A stretch of 64,000 bases of DNA from GCA-020352575 sp041635475 (GTDB lineage: Bacteria; Actinomycetota; Acidimicrobiia; Spongiisociales; JAENVV01), in contig JBFKVA010000003.1 in the NCBI GenBank assembly GCA_041635475.1, forward strand, positions 30,148 to 94,147. Direction: 5' to 3'. A model generated the notes under the pieces. That model had not been told where the DNA came from. It ran no database searches and saw only the letters and a list, made by a program, of their open reading frames with translations. Positions 54,314 through 63,913 of the stretch are shown piece by piece (position 1 is the stretch's first letter; every line of letters starts with the position of its first letter). The translations under genes were made by a program, and so were the position numbers.

Positions 54314-56738
54314 CGAGGGCCTCCGCCTCGACCGCCTCGACCCGAACGACCGCACCGGCGGCGAACAGCGGCCCGCCGGGCTGGTTGAACGGGACGTGGA
54401 TGGTGCCGGGCGCCAGGGACGGGTCGACGATGACGGGGAGTCGGTGGCCTTCCACCGTCACCGCTTGGTCGGCGCGGATCCGCTTCACGTCAGCCGGGTT
54501 GAGTCCTGCGAACCCACCGCCGGCCAGGCCCGCCAGGGCCGGTGCCTGGCGGGTGAGGACCGCGTCGTCGTAGAGCGTGCGCGAGAGGTGCAGCGCGAAC
54601 GTGGCGCCCCGGGGCGACTTGGTCGGTGTCGGGTCCGCCGGAGCGACCGGCACGTACTGGAGCGGCTGCTCCCCCGAGTCCGTGGGAACCACGACCCCGT
54701 CGCGCTCCTTCCAGTCGAGCAGGAACCACGTCACGCCCCGGTAGGCCGGGGCCACCGCCGAGATCTCCCGGCTGATCGCCAGCGCCGACTGCAGGCCCAT
54801 GGGGCGACCGAGGCGGGTCGAGATGTCGTCGAGGATCGACCAGTCGGCCCGCGCCTGGCCCGGGGGCGGAACGAGGGCATTCACCTTCTGGACCCGGCCT
54901 TCGAGGTTGGTCACCGTCCCTTCCTTCTCCCCGAAGCCGGCCGCCGGGAGGATGACGTCGGCAACGGACGACGAGTCGGTGAGGAAGCAGTCGATGGCCA
55001 CGACGAAGTCGGCTCCCTCCACCGCTCGGCGGGCGAGGTCGGCATCGGGCACGTCGCGCAGGGGATCAGCCCCGACCAGCAGGAGCGCCTTGACGCGACC
55101 GGCGACGGCGGCTTCGAGAATGCCCCTCGTGTCGAGTCCCTCGGAGAGATCGGCGTCGCCCCATGCCTCGATCGCGGCCCCGGAGGTGGGAACGCGGCCG
55201 GGAAGGAGGTCGGGGGCGACCCCCATGTCGAGTGCGCCATACGTGTTGGCTCGTCGCGCAAGCGGGAGCACGCCGGCTCCGGGAAGGTCGCGGGTGAATG
55301 CCGCCACCGCCTCGGCCAGGAGCGGGTCCTCGACCAGGCCCGTCTGGTCGACGATGGTCACCACCGGCCCTTCGCCGAGGGCGGCTCGAGCCGCGGCGAA
55401 CTCGCCCTCACCGGCCATGAGCGCCGAGAGGGTGTCCCAGCCTGAGCCGGGAACGTAGGTGAAGCGGTGGGTGGCACGGTCGTCGAGTCCCGTGGCCCGG
55501 GGGTGGACGACGATGAGGGTCGCCCCCAACTCCTGTGCGGCCCGGCGTACCCGGAGGTAGAGGGTCGGGTGTTCCTCCTTGAGGTCGGGACCCCACAGGA
55601 GGATGGTCCGGGCCTTCTCGAGGTCGCCGATTCGACCCCGTCCGGCCAGGGTGGCGAGGAAGCGGCTGCCGAGGGCATCGTCGAGCCGAGCGTCGAGATG
55701 GGGCGAGCCGATGACCGACCTCATGAATCGGGCCAGGGTGTAGGCGTCCTCGTTGGTGCCGCGGGCACCGCCGATCGCCGCCACCGCGCCGGGGCCGTGG
55801 TCGTCGATGACACCCCGGAGTTGCTCGGCGACGGTGGCCACGGCCTCGCCCCACGACGCCGCGTGGAACGTGCCGTCTGCTCCCCGCACGAGCGGCCGTC
55901 GGAGTCGGTCGGGTGACGTCACCCATTGGAAGCCGAAGCGGCTGCGGTCGTCAAGCCAGCCGTGGTTGGTGGCGTCGTTGTCGACGCCGAGGACTCGGAT
56001 GAGTTCGTCGCGCGACGCCTGGATCGTGACGCTGTCGCCGGCGGTCGTGCCCGGGTTGACCGACGCCGCCTCCCGCAGGTCCCAGGGCCGTGCCCTGAAC
56101 CGGTAGGCCGTGGCGGTCAACGCCCCCACCGGGCAGATCTGGACGGTGTTGCCCGAGAAGTACGACGAGAACGGCTGGTCGGGGAACGTCGTGACCTGTG
56201 TCTCGTTTCCGCGGTCGGCGAACTCGATGAGTGGGTCGCCGCTGATCTCGTCCGCGAACCGCACGCAGCGGGCGCACAGGATGCAGCGCTCGCGGTCGAG
56301 GAGCACGAGGTCGCTCACCGGGATCGGCTTCACATAGTGTCGTTTTTCCTCCACGAAGCGGCTCTCGCCGGGGCCGTGGGAGAGTGTCTGGTCCTGGAGC
56401 GGGCACTCGCCGCCCTTGTCGCAGATCGGGCAGTCGAGGGGGTGGTTGATGAGCAGGAACTCGAGGATCCCCTCCTGGGCCTTCTTCACCGCCGGGGTCT
56501 TGGTGTGGACGACCATCCCGTCGGCCACCGGCTGCGTGCACGATGGCACCATCATGACGCCCCGTGGGCCTTCGACCTCGACGAAGCACTGCCGGCACAT
56601 CCCGACCTCCTTGAGGCGGGGATGCCAGCAGAACCGGGGGATGTGGGTTCCCGCCTGTTCGGCGGCGGCGATGAGCATCTGGCCGGGGTCGACCAGGCAC
56701 TCGACGCCGTCGAGCGTGATGGTGACCTGCTCACTCAT
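54306..56738 (-). CDS. nuoG: NADH-quinone oxidoreductase subunit G
   Basis: An 810-residue subunit with a [2Fe-2S] site (CWHPRLKEVGMCRQC near 37-51 plus a cysteine at 67), a [4Fe-4S] cluster with the His-Cys3 set (HPLDCPICDKGGECPLQD), a second [4Fe-4S] pair (CILCARCVRF) and a C-terminal molybdopterin-oxidoreductase-like domain from about 220. The latter has no visible catalytic cysteine/selenocysteine motif and so is structural. The ATG overlaps the nuoF stop (ATGA). It carries the chain N1b-N4-N5 of complex I. Confidence 0.95.
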   Translation of the reverse strand: MSEQVTITLDGVECLVDPGQMLIAAAEQAGTHIPRFCWHPRLKEVGMCRQCFVEVEGPRGVMMVPSCTQPVADGMVVHTKTPAVKKAQEGILEFLLINHPLDCPICDKGGECPLQDQTLSHGPGESRFVEEKRHYVKPIPVSDLVLLDRERCILCARCVRFADEISGDPLIEFADRGNETQVTTFPDQPFSSYFSGNTVQICPVGALTATAYRFRARPWDLREAASVNPGTTAGDSVTIQASRDELIRVLGVDNDATNHGWLDDRSRFGFQWVTSPDRLRRPLVRGADGTFHAASWGEAVATVAEQLRGVIDDHGPGAVAAIGGARGTNEDAYTLARFMRSVIGSPHLDARLDDALGSRFLATLAGRGRIGDLEKARTILLWGPDLKEEHPTLYLRVRRAAQELGATLIVVHPRATGLDDRATHRFTYVPGSGWDTLSALMAGEGEFAAARAALGEGPVVTIVDQTGLVEDPLLAEAVAAFTRDLPGAGVLPLARRANTYGALDMGVAPDLLPGRVPTSGAAIEAWGDADLSEGLDTRGILEAAVAGRVKALLLVGADPLRDVPDADLARRAVEGADFVVAIDCFLTDSSSVADVILPAAGFGEKEGTVTNLEGRVQKVNALVPPPGQARADWSILDDISTRLGRPMGLQSALAISREISAVAPAYRGVTWFLLDWKERDGVVVPTDSGEQPLQYVPVAPADPTPTKSPRGATFALHLSRTLYDDAVLTRQAPALAGLAGGGFAGLNPADVKRIRADQAVTVEGHRLPVIVDPSLAPGTIHVPFNQPGGPLFAAGAVVRVEAVEAEALDA

Positions 56739-58042
56739 CGGGCACCCCCGGCCCCGCTCAGGGGAGAGGTGGCGAGGTGGGCTGCGATCTCATCGGGGAA
56801 GTATTCGACGAGGCCCATGATCGGGCTGACCGCCGACGGTCCGAGGGGGCAGATCGTCGTCTGGCGGGGAGGCCAGGCCAGGCCGACCGAGATGTTGTCG
56901 GAGACATCGAGCAGGAGGTCCTTGTCCTCGGCCCGCCCTGCCCCGTCGAGGATTCGCCGCAGGATCATGTCGAGCCAGGTGGTGCCTTCCCGGCAGGGCG
57001 TGCACTGGCCGCACGACTCCTCGGCGTAGAACCGAACGAGTCGCTCGGCCGCGGCCACCATGTCGGTCGTGTCGTCCATGACGATGACGGCGCCCGAACC
57101 CAGCATGGAGCCGTTGGCGTCGGTGACGTTCTTGGTGATCTCGAGGTCGAGGTGGCGGTCCGGGACGAACCAAGGGGCGGAGGCGCCACCGGGGATCCAG
57201 GCCTTGAGGGTGTTGCCGCCGCGGATGCCCCCGGCAACGTCGAAGATGAGTTCTCGCCAGGTCAGGCCGTGTGGCAGCTCGTAGTTGCCGGGTTTGTTGA
57301 CATGGCCCGAGATGGAGGTCATGAATGTGCCCGTGTCCTCGCCGTGGGCCAGCCCCTTGAACCAGTCCACGCCCCTCGTCAGGATGTGGGGCAGGTTGCT
57401 GATCGTCTCCACGTTGTTGACGATCGTCGGGAGCATGTAGAGCCCCTTGGCCGCCGGGAAGTACGGCGGCTTGAGTCGTGGCTCGCCCCGGCGACCCTCG
57501 AGGCTGTTGAGGAGGGCCGTCTCCTCCCCGCAGATGTAGGCGCCTGCACCCAGGTGAACGGTGAGCTCGAGGTCGTAGTCGGAGCCGAAGATGCCCGGGC
57601 CCAGGTAGCCCGCGGTGTACGCCTCCACCACGGCTTGTTGGAGGCGTCGAGCCGGCTTCGGATACTCGCCCCGGATGTACACGAACGCATGGTGGGCCTC
57701 GTTGGCGACCGCGGCGATGATCATGCCGTCGATGAGTTGGTGAGGGTCCCGCTCGAGGAGTTGGCGGTCCTTGAAGGTCCCGGGCTCGGACTCGTCGCCA
57801 TTCACGACGAGGTAGGACGGGCGGGCGGGCGCCATGAAGGACCACTTCATCCCGGCCGAGAACCCGGCGCCACCTCGACCGATGAGGCCCGACTCCTTGA
57901 CGAGGCCGACGAGGTCGTCGCGGGTCCGGGTGAGCGATGCCCGGGCACCTTCGTATCCCCCGGTGGCAAGGTACCGCTCCAACGTGTGGGAGTCCGTGGG
58001 GTGCTCGACCATGCGAGCGGTGAGGACGCGGAGTTCTGTCAT
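56735..58042 (-). CDS. nuoF: NADH-quinone oxidoreductase subunit F
   Basis: A 435-residue subunit that binds NADH and FMN. FMN/NADH-binding GRGGAGFSAGMKWSF (near 56-70), NGDESEPGTFKDR, then the [4Fe-4S] cluster N3 ligands ESCGQCTPCREGTTW and the fourth cysteine in TTICPLGPSAV. The ATG at 58042 lies four bases after the nuoE stop. Length and motifs are standard. Electron entry to NDH-1. Confidence 0.96.
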   Translation of the reverse strand: MTELRVLTARMVEHPTDSHTLERYLATGGYEGARASLTRTRDDLVGLVKESGLIGRGGAGFSAGMKWSFMAPARPSYLVVNGDESEPGTFKDRQLLERDPHQLIDGMIIAAVANEAHHAFVYIRGEYPKPARRLQQAVVEAYTAGYLGPGIFGSDYDLELTVHLGAGAYICGEETALLNSLEGRRGEPRLKPPYFPAAKGLYMLPTIVNNVETISNLPHILTRGVDWFKGLAHGEDTGTFMTSISGHVNKPGNYELPHGLTWRELIFDVAGGIRGGNTLKAWIPGGASAPWFVPDRHLDLEITKNVTDANGSMLGSGAVIVMDDTTDMVAAAERLVRFYAEESCGQCTPCREGTTWLDMILRRILDGAGRAEDKDLLLDVSDNISVGLAWPPRQTTICPLGPSAVSPIMGLVEYFPDEIAAHLATSPLSGAGGAR

Positions 58043-58046
58043 CGGC

Positions 58047-58679
58047 TCACCCACGGCCCGGCTCCAGGGCGCTCGTGTTCTCGGCCGCCGTCCCGAGCAC
58101 GGGGAAGGCCGGATAGGGCCCGACGGCCCCGTTCTCCTCCTTGATGGCCCAGTCGAACGAGGTTCTCCCGCCGAAGAGCGCCTGGACCTCATCCGCGTTG
58201 ATGACGTCGGGGAGCGCCTTGCGCAGCCACGACACGAGTTCCCGCCCCTTGTCGGGGGTGAGCCCTTCGACGAGTTCGTAGTTGATGAGGCAGGCGGGAG
58301 CGCCACCGCACGCCCCGACGCATTCGGCGTGTTCGACGCCGATGGTGTCGTCGGCCTCACCGGCCGGGATCCCGGCCTCGTCCTCGATGGCATGGAGCAG
58401 CTCGTCCGACCCCATGAGGAAGCAGGAGATGGAGGTGCACACCGAGATGAGGTAGCGCCCCTTGGGCTCGGTCTTGTACATGACGTAGAACGTCGCCACC
58501 GACTGCACCTGGGCCGCGGTGAGCCCGGTGAGGTCGGCGACGATGGCCATCCCTGCGTCGGAGAGGTACCCGTCCTCCTTCATGGCGACGTAGAGGAGCG
58601 CCATGACCGCCGATCGTTTCTCGGGGTAGCGCTGGAGGATTGCTTCAGCACGCTCGAGCGATTCACGACTCCACGTCAT
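58047..58679 (-). CDS. nuoE: NADH-quinone oxidoreductase subunit E
   Basis: A 210-residue thioredoxin-like [2Fe-2S] subunit. Ligands are the two cysteines of VCTSISC and the pair in ECVGACGGAP. It has a C-terminal extension of about 40 residues not seen in E. coli NuoE. The ATG has GGAGG seven bases before it, unlike most genes of the operon; it is separated from nuoD by 127 bases of heptanucleotide repeats. It forms the NADH dehydrogenase module with NuoF and NuoG. Confidence 0.95.
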   Translation of the reverse strand: MTWSRESLERAEAILQRYPEKRSAVMALLYVAMKEDGYLSDAGMAIVADLTGLTAAQVQSVATFYVMYKTEPKGRYLISVCTSISCFLMGSDELLHAIEDEAGIPAGEADDTIGVEHAECVGACGGAPACLINYELVEGLTPDKGRELVSWLRKALPDVINADEVQALFGGRTSFDWAIKEENGAVGPYPAFPVLGTAAENTSALEPGRG

Positions 58680-58691
58680 CGTGAGCCTCCA

Positions 58692-58802
58692 GAGGTACGA
58701 GGTACGAGGTATGAGGTACAGCGTGCGGACGTCAGTCCTCGTCTCTCGTCTCTCGTCTCTCGACTCTGCCGAGCGCAGCGAGGCCTCCGAGCGAAGCGAG
58801 TG
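58692..58802. repeat. heptanucleotide repeats between nuoD and nuoE
   Basis: Two arrays in the only long gap of the nuo operon. Four units of GAGGTAC (third GAGGTAT) lie at 58692-58719 and four of CTCGTCT (last CTCGACT) at 58738-58765. They are followed by GAGCGCAGCGAGG (58771-58783) and GAGCGAAGCGAGT (58790-58802), an imperfect direct repeat. CTCGTCY is also the unit of the array at 34684-34718. No open frame is carried on. Confidence 0.75.
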
Positions 58803-58806
58803 GGCG

Positions 58807-60165
58807 TCATCGGTCGACGTCTCCCATCACCGGGTCGACGCTGGCCAGGGCCGCGATCGTGTCGGCGAGCAGGGAGTCGGCGAGCATGATGGGTACCGAC
58901 TGGAGGTTGGCGAACGACGGCGCCCTCGTGTGCATCCGGAGCGGCTGGGAACCGCCGTCGGAGACGAGGTAGCAGCCCAGCTCTCCCCGGGGCGACTCCA
59001 CTGCCACGTAGACCTCGCCCTCGGGCACCCTGAATCCCTCGGTGTGGATCTTGAAATGGTGGATGAGGGCTTCCATCGACTCATCGATCCGCTGGCGGGG
59101 AGGCGGGGAGATCTTGCGGTCGTCGGTCTTGTAGTCGCCGCGCGGCATGGCCTCGGCCACCTGGCGGACGATCTTGAGGCTCTCCCAGATCTCGTCCACA
59201 CGGACCCGGTACCGGTCGTACACGTCGCCGTTGGTGCCGACCGGGACGTCGAAGTCGTACCGATCGATCCCGCTGTAGGGATGGGCCTTGCGCAGGTCAT
59301 GGGCGATACCGGTCGAACGGAGGATCGGCCCCGTGATGCTCCAGGCCACGGCCTCCTCCGCCGTCAGGATCCCGACGTGCTTGGTCCGGCCCTTCCAGAT
59401 GGCGTTCTCCTTGAGCAGGTCGTCGTACTCGCGCAAACGCCCCGGCATCACGTCGAGGATGCCCTCGACGTCGTCCTCCCAACCATCAGGGAGGTCGGCG
59501 GCCACGCCGCCCGGCCGGATGTAGTTGTGGTTCATCCGCAGCCCCGTCACCTTCTCGAAGAAGGCCAGGATTCCTTCCCGCTCGCGGAAGCCATAGAGCA
59601 TCATCGACAGCGCCCCGATGTCCATCCCGTTGGTGGCCAGGGCGACGAGATGGGAGCTGATGCGGTTCAACTCGGTCATGAGCACCCGAATCGCCTCGGC
59701 ACGGGGCGGAAGGTCGATGCCGAGGAGTTGCTCGACGGCCAGGGCGAAGCACAACTCGTTGTGGAGTGGTGCCAGGTAGTCCATGCGGGTCACATTGGTC
59801 CCGCCCAGCATGAACGGCAGGGTTTCCGCCGTCTTCTCCATTCCCGTGTGGAGGTACCCGATGATCGGTTGGACCCGACGGACGATCTCGCCCTCCAACT
59901 CGACATGGAGCCGCAGGACGCCATGTGTCGAGGGATGCTGGGGCCCCATGTTGACGATCATCAGGTCGTCGTCACCGATCGTCTCCTCGAGGAGGAAGTC
60001 GTCGCCGACCACCGTTCCGAGCTGTTCGGCGAGACGCTCGGCCGTCTCGACGTGGCGCATCTTCTGGGCGCCCTCATCGGTGGCGTGCACGAGCCACTCG
60101 GGCTCCTCCGTCCCCGAGATCCACACGTCGCGCGCCTCGGCCTGGTCGGTGCGGTCGTCGGTCAT
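58807..60165 (-). CDS. nuoD: NADH-quinone oxidoreductase subunit D
   Basis: A 452-residue 49-kDa subunit of complex I that forms the quinone site with NuoB. The N-terminal IVNMGPQHPSTHGVLRLHVEL has the histidine near the quinone; MDYLAPLHNELCFALAVEQLLG and the C-terminal PRGELGCYLVSDGG are all typical. An acidic N-terminal extension of about 60 residues precedes the core. The ATG overlaps the nuoC stop (ATGA). Repeats follow before nuoE. Confidence 0.95.
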   Translation of the reverse strand: MTDDRTDQAEARDVWISGTEEPEWLVHATDEGAQKMRHVETAERLAEQLGTVVGDDFLLEETIGDDDLMIVNMGPQHPSTHGVLRLHVELEGEIVRRVQPIIGYLHTGMEKTAETLPFMLGGTNVTRMDYLAPLHNELCFALAVEQLLGIDLPPRAEAIRVLMTELNRISSHLVALATNGMDIGALSMMLYGFREREGILAFFEKVTGLRMNHNYIRPGGVAADLPDGWEDDVEGILDVMPGRLREYDDLLKENAIWKGRTKHVGILTAEEAVAWSITGPILRSTGIAHDLRKAHPYSGIDRYDFDVPVGTNGDVYDRYRVRVDEIWESLKIVRQVAEAMPRGDYKTDDRKISPPPRQRIDESMEALIHHFKIHTEGFRVPEGEVYVAVESPRGELGCYLVSDGGSQPLRMHTRAPSFANLQSVPIMLADSLLADTIAALASVDPVMGDVDR

Positions 60166-60659
60166 GCCCCGTCGCCTTCCTTGAAGTACACCGGGACGGC
60201 GCCCACGGCGAAGTCCTTGCGCAGGGGGTGACCCACCCAGTCGTCGGGCATGAGGATGCGGGTCAGGTCGGGATGGCCTTCGAACACGATGCCGAACATG
60301 TCGTACACCTCACGCTCGAAGTAGTTGGCCCCGGGCCAGATGGGTGTGAGCGACGACACCGATGGGGGCTGGTCCTCGACGAACTCGACCGGGACGATGA
60401 TCCGCAGTCGCCGCCGGTGCTCGATGGACAGCAGGTTGGCCACGACGTCGAACCTGGGCTCCCGGCGACCGAGGTGGTCGGTGGCCGTCACGTCGACGCA
60501 CATCTCGAACCCGGCCGACCTGGCAGCGCCGGCCACGGCGAGGAGGTCGTCGGGCCGGACCTCGAGGACGTCCTGTCCCCGCGACTGGTGCCATTCGACG
60601 TTGTCGAATCCTTCGAGAACCCCCCGCAGGATTTCGTCGTCGGGCAACGGCCTAGACAT
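60162..60659 (-). CDS. nuoC: NADH-quinone oxidoreductase subunit C
   Basis: A 165-residue 30-kDa subunit. Its family core ANYFEREVYDMFGIVFEGHPDLTRILMPDDWVGHPLRKDF lies near the C-terminus (positions about 110-150; the ER-YDMFGI and P-L-RKDF blocks are diagnostic). It contacts NuoD, which starts within its stop. A GC-rich hairpin lies in the 45-base gap to nuoB. Confidence 0.94.
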   Translation of the reverse strand: MSRPLPDDEILRGVLEGFDNVEWHQSRGQDVLEVRPDDLLAVAGAARSAGFEMCVDVTATDHLGRREPRFDVVANLLSIEHRRRLRIIVPVEFVEDQPPSVSSLTPIWPGANYFEREVYDMFGIVFEGHPDLTRILMPDDWVGHPLRKDFAVGAVPVYFKEGDGA

Positions 60660-60677
60660 GGTGACACCCCCGGCTGT

Positions 60678-60694
60678 CCCCCGCCTGGCGGGGG
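60678..60694. other. compact GC hairpin between nuoB and nuoC
   Basis: CCCCCGCC at 60678-60685 and GGCGGGGG at 60687-60694 are perfect eight-base inverted repeats around one base. It lies in the nuoB-nuoC gap with no T run after it on either strand, so it is more likely a processing or stabilising structure than a terminator. Confidence 0.45.
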
Positions 60695-60704
60695 AAGGTC
60701 CCTG

Positions 60705-61198
<494 letters not shown>

Positions 61199-61199
<1 letters not shown>

Positions 61200-61612
61200 T
61201 AGGCGGCTTCTTCGTAGGACGTCGTCAGGAACCTGCGGCTCCGCTTGCGCACGTTCCAGTCGAGGGCACCCCTTTTCCAGACGTAGGCGAGCGTCTCGAG
61301 AACGAACAAGGTGAACACTCCGACCGTCGCCACGCCGTACCACGCGAGCTCCGGGAAGTTGGCCGCCCAGGCGAAGAGGAAGATGATCTCGACGTCGAAG
61401 ATGACGAAGAGCATCGCCACGACGTAGAACTTGACGGGGAAGCGTTGGGACGGCTCCATCTCGGGGACGATGCCGCACTCGTAGGGGGCGAGCTTCTCGG
61501 GGGAACCGGGCCCGCGGTACGAGATGAGGCGCCCGAGCGCCACGCTGACGGCGACGAAGCCGACAGCCAGCACGAGCATGACGACGATGGGGAGATAGGA
61601 GGCGAGGTCCAT
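61199..61612 (-). CDS. nuoA: NADH-quinone oxidoreductase subunit A
   Basis: A 137-residue three-helix subunit. The helix 1-2 loop has APYECGIVPEME with the cysteine near the quinone cavity and the conserved acidic residues FVIFDVEIIFLFAWA in helix 2. ATG 61612 starts the operon; its promoter is about 30 bases upstream. First of the 14 nuo genes, all in the canonical order. Confidence 0.95.
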
Positions 61613-61642
61613 GGGCTGGGGCAGCGTGTCTTTCCGGCCCGG

Positions 61643-61671
61643 AGGATAGGAACTCCCCGGAATCGTTCCAA
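61643..61671 (-). promoter_or_regulatory. nuo operon promoter
   Basis: TTGGAA at 61671-61666 and TATCCT at 61648-61643 on the minus strand, spaced exactly 17 bases, about 30 bases before nuoA. A likely sigma-70-type promoter for the whole operon. The rest of 61613-61751 is intergenic and holds the divergent amylase TACCCT box. Confidence 0.55.
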
Positions 61672-61751
61672 GTTAGGGAATGCACAAGCTCACCGCCGAC
61701 CTCCCGGCCTCCGGTACTCGGCCCGGGCGGGCCCGTCCTACCCTTTGATCC

Positions 61752-63869
61752 ATGCGACGTTGCGCCGGACTTGTCGTGGTAGTCCTCCTCCTCGCGGGAT
61801 GCGCCGAGCGGAGTCCCGGCCCCCCGGCACCCACCGCGGCCACGTTGCCGGCGCCCGTCGGCCTGGCCGCGCCCGTGGTCCGCCACCCCGGGACAGGCGA
61901 CGTCATGTACTTCGTTGTCCCCGACCGATTCCGCAATGGTGACACCGCCAACGATCACGGAGGGCTCGACCCCGGCGCCGGCCCCGGGGTCCACGGCTTC
62001 CTCCCCGACGGTCCCGGGTACTTCCACGGCGGGGACCTGGCCGGCCTGGAAGCATCCCTCGACCACCTCCGGGGCCTGGGTGTCACGGTCATCTGGATCA
62101 CACCCCCCTTCGTCACCATGCCGACGCTCGGCGACGGCCCGGGCACGGGGTCTGCCGCGGGCCACCTCGGCTCATGGCCCGTCGACTTCACGCACGTCGA
62201 CCCCCACCTGGGAACCGACGCCGAGATGGTCTCCTTCGTGTCGGCCGCCCACGACCTCGGCATGAAGGTGTTCATGGACGCGATCGCCAACCACACTGGG
62301 GATCTCATCCGACATCGGGAAGCAGCCACGCCCTACCGGTGGAAGGAAACCGACCCCTACCTCGACGCCGCCGGCATCCCGTTCGACCCGGCCCACCTCA
62401 CCGGTGCCTTCCCTCGCCTCGATCCCGAGGTGAGTTTCCCCTACGTACCCGTGTTCCGGGCTGAAGGGGACGCCGCCCGCAAGCGCCCTGCCTGGCTCAA
62501 CGACGTCACGCTCTATCACAACCGGGGTGAGTCGCTGGACGACCCGGAAGCCCTCACGTACGGGGACCTCGACGGGCTCGACGACCTCTTCACGGAGCAT
62601 CCGCGCGTGGTCGAGGGCATGATCGAGATCCACGCCGACGCCATCCGCCGGTACGGTATCGATGGCTTCCGGGTCGACGCGGTTCGCCACGTGGACGACG
62701 CCTTCTGGCGGGCCTGGGTCCCGGCGATCGACGCCGCGGCGGTGCAGGCCGGTCGAGACGGCTTCTTCGTCTTCGGAAGCGGGACCGGGGCGGATCCCGA
62801 TGCGAACGCTCGGTACTCGACTGCGCTCGGGTTCCACGGGATGCTCGATCTGAGGTTCAGCGAAGCCGTCCTGGGCTTCGCCGTCTCCGACTCGCCGTCC
62901 CGGGTTCTCAGCCGGCACTTCTCCGATGACGATCTCTACACCGATGCCGACTCGAACGCCTCGATGCTCGTCAAACTCGTGGGCACCCACGACACCGGGC
63001 GGCTCGGGCATCTCCTCCGTCTTGTGCATCCGGGGGCGAGCGACGACGAACTCGTGGCACGGATGCGGCTGGCGTTTGCCCTCCTCCACCTCACGCGGGG
63101 CATGCCCGCCATCACCTACGGGGACGAGCAGGGATTCGCCGGAGACGGGGACGACGCCCACCCGGACATCCTCCCCACTGCCGTGGCCTCCTCCATGGAC
63201 GACGACCTCATCGGCACCGACGCCACCCCCGCCGACCTCAACCTCGATGCCACCCATCCCCTCTACCGGACGCTGGCGGAACTGGCGACGCTGCGCGCCG
63301 CCCACCCTGCCCTGTCGGCCGGTGCCCAGGTGGAGCGCTACAGCAACGCCAAGGCCGGGGTCTACGCCTTCTCCAGGATCCATCGCGAGGAGCGGGTCGA
63401 GTACGTCGTGGCGACCAACAACGCCCCTGACGAACGCACCGTCACGTTCGACACGTACTCACCGACCACCTGGTTCCACGTCATCTGGGGTGGCGAGGAC
63501 CGGGTCCGAACGCTCCAATCGGGCGCCCTTCGCCTCACCGTCCCCGGGCGCTCGACGGTCGTCCTCCGGGCGGAAAAGGAGGCGCTCCGGGTGCGGGCGC
63601 CCACCCTCACGATCGTCAAGCCGGGCGGGATCGCCGACCCGCGGGTCGAGTTCCAGGTGGAGCCCACCGCGGCCGGCTACTTCGAGGTGACGTTCGCCAC
63701 CTCGGTCGACGGGGCCGCGTTCTCGGCGATCGGGACCGATGACAATCCGCCCTATCGGGTCCATTGGCTCCCGCCTGGGGAGTTCACTTCGATCACGGTC
63801 ATGGCCACCCTCGACGACCTCGTCGGCGGAAGGGCGGTCGTCGAGTGGGAAGTCACGGCCGGCGGGTGA
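61752..63869 (+). CDS. secreted GH13-like protein with altered acid/base residue
   Basis: A 705-residue lipoprotein (lipobox LAGC, Cys17) with the alpha-amylase barrel: PDRFRNGDTANDH near 58-70, region I DAIANHTGDL, region II GFRVDAVRH (nucleophile Asp) and region IV VGTHDTGRL. Region III normally reads FGE followed by a hydrophobic residue; here it is FVFGSGTGADP, so the acid/base glutamate is replaced by serine. It may be inactive, act as a binding protein or use another acid. A beta-sandwich tail follows. TACCCT at 61739-61744 is seven bases before ATG 61752. Substrate unknown, alpha-glucan by family. Confidence 0.85.
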   Translation: MRRCAGLVVVVLLLAGCAERSPGPPAPTAATLPAPVGLAAPVVRHPGTGDVMYFVVPDRFRNGDTANDHGGLDPGAGPGVHGFLPDGPGYFHGGDLAGLEASLDHLRGLGVTVIWITPPFVTMPTLGDGPGTGSAAGHLGSWPVDFTHVDPHLGTDAEMVSFVSAAHDLGMKVFMDAIANHTGDLIRHREAATPYRWKETDPYLDAAGIPFDPAHLTGAFPRLDPEVSFPYVPVFRAEGDAARKRPAWLNDVTLYHNRGESLDDPEALTYGDLDGLDDLFTEHPRVVEGMIEIHADAIRRYGIDGFRVDAVRHVDDAFWRAWVPAIDAAAVQAGRDGFFVFGSGTGADPDANARYSTALGFHGMLDLRFSEAVLGFAVSDSPSRVLSRHFSDDDLYTDADSNASMLVKLVGTHDTGRLGHLLRLVHPGASDDELVARMRLAFALLHLTRGMPAITYGDEQGFAGDGDDAHPDILPTAVASSMDDDLIGTDATPADLNLDATHPLYRTLAELATLRAAHPALSAGAQVERYSNAKAGVYAFSRIHREERVEYVVATNNAPDERTVTFDTYSPTTWFHVIWGGEDRVRTLQSGALRLTVPGRSTVVLRAEKEALRVRAPTLTIVKPGGIADPRVEFQVEPTAAGYFEVTFATSVDGAAFSAIGTDDNPPYRVHWLPPGEFTSITVMATLDDLVGGRAVVEWEVTAGG

Positions 63870-63913
63870 GGCCCGATCCTCGCTAGGCAGCGCTTCGTCG
63901 TAGCCTCGGAGCG

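Noticed and set aside
54306..56738. nuoG as a formate dehydrogenase-like catalytic subunit
   Set aside because: It lies in a full nuo operon and its pterin-like domain lacks the active-site Cys/Sec motif.
58692..58765. Heptad arrays as a CRISPR or DR element
   Set aside because: Units are 7 bases with no spacers of constant length and no cas genes.
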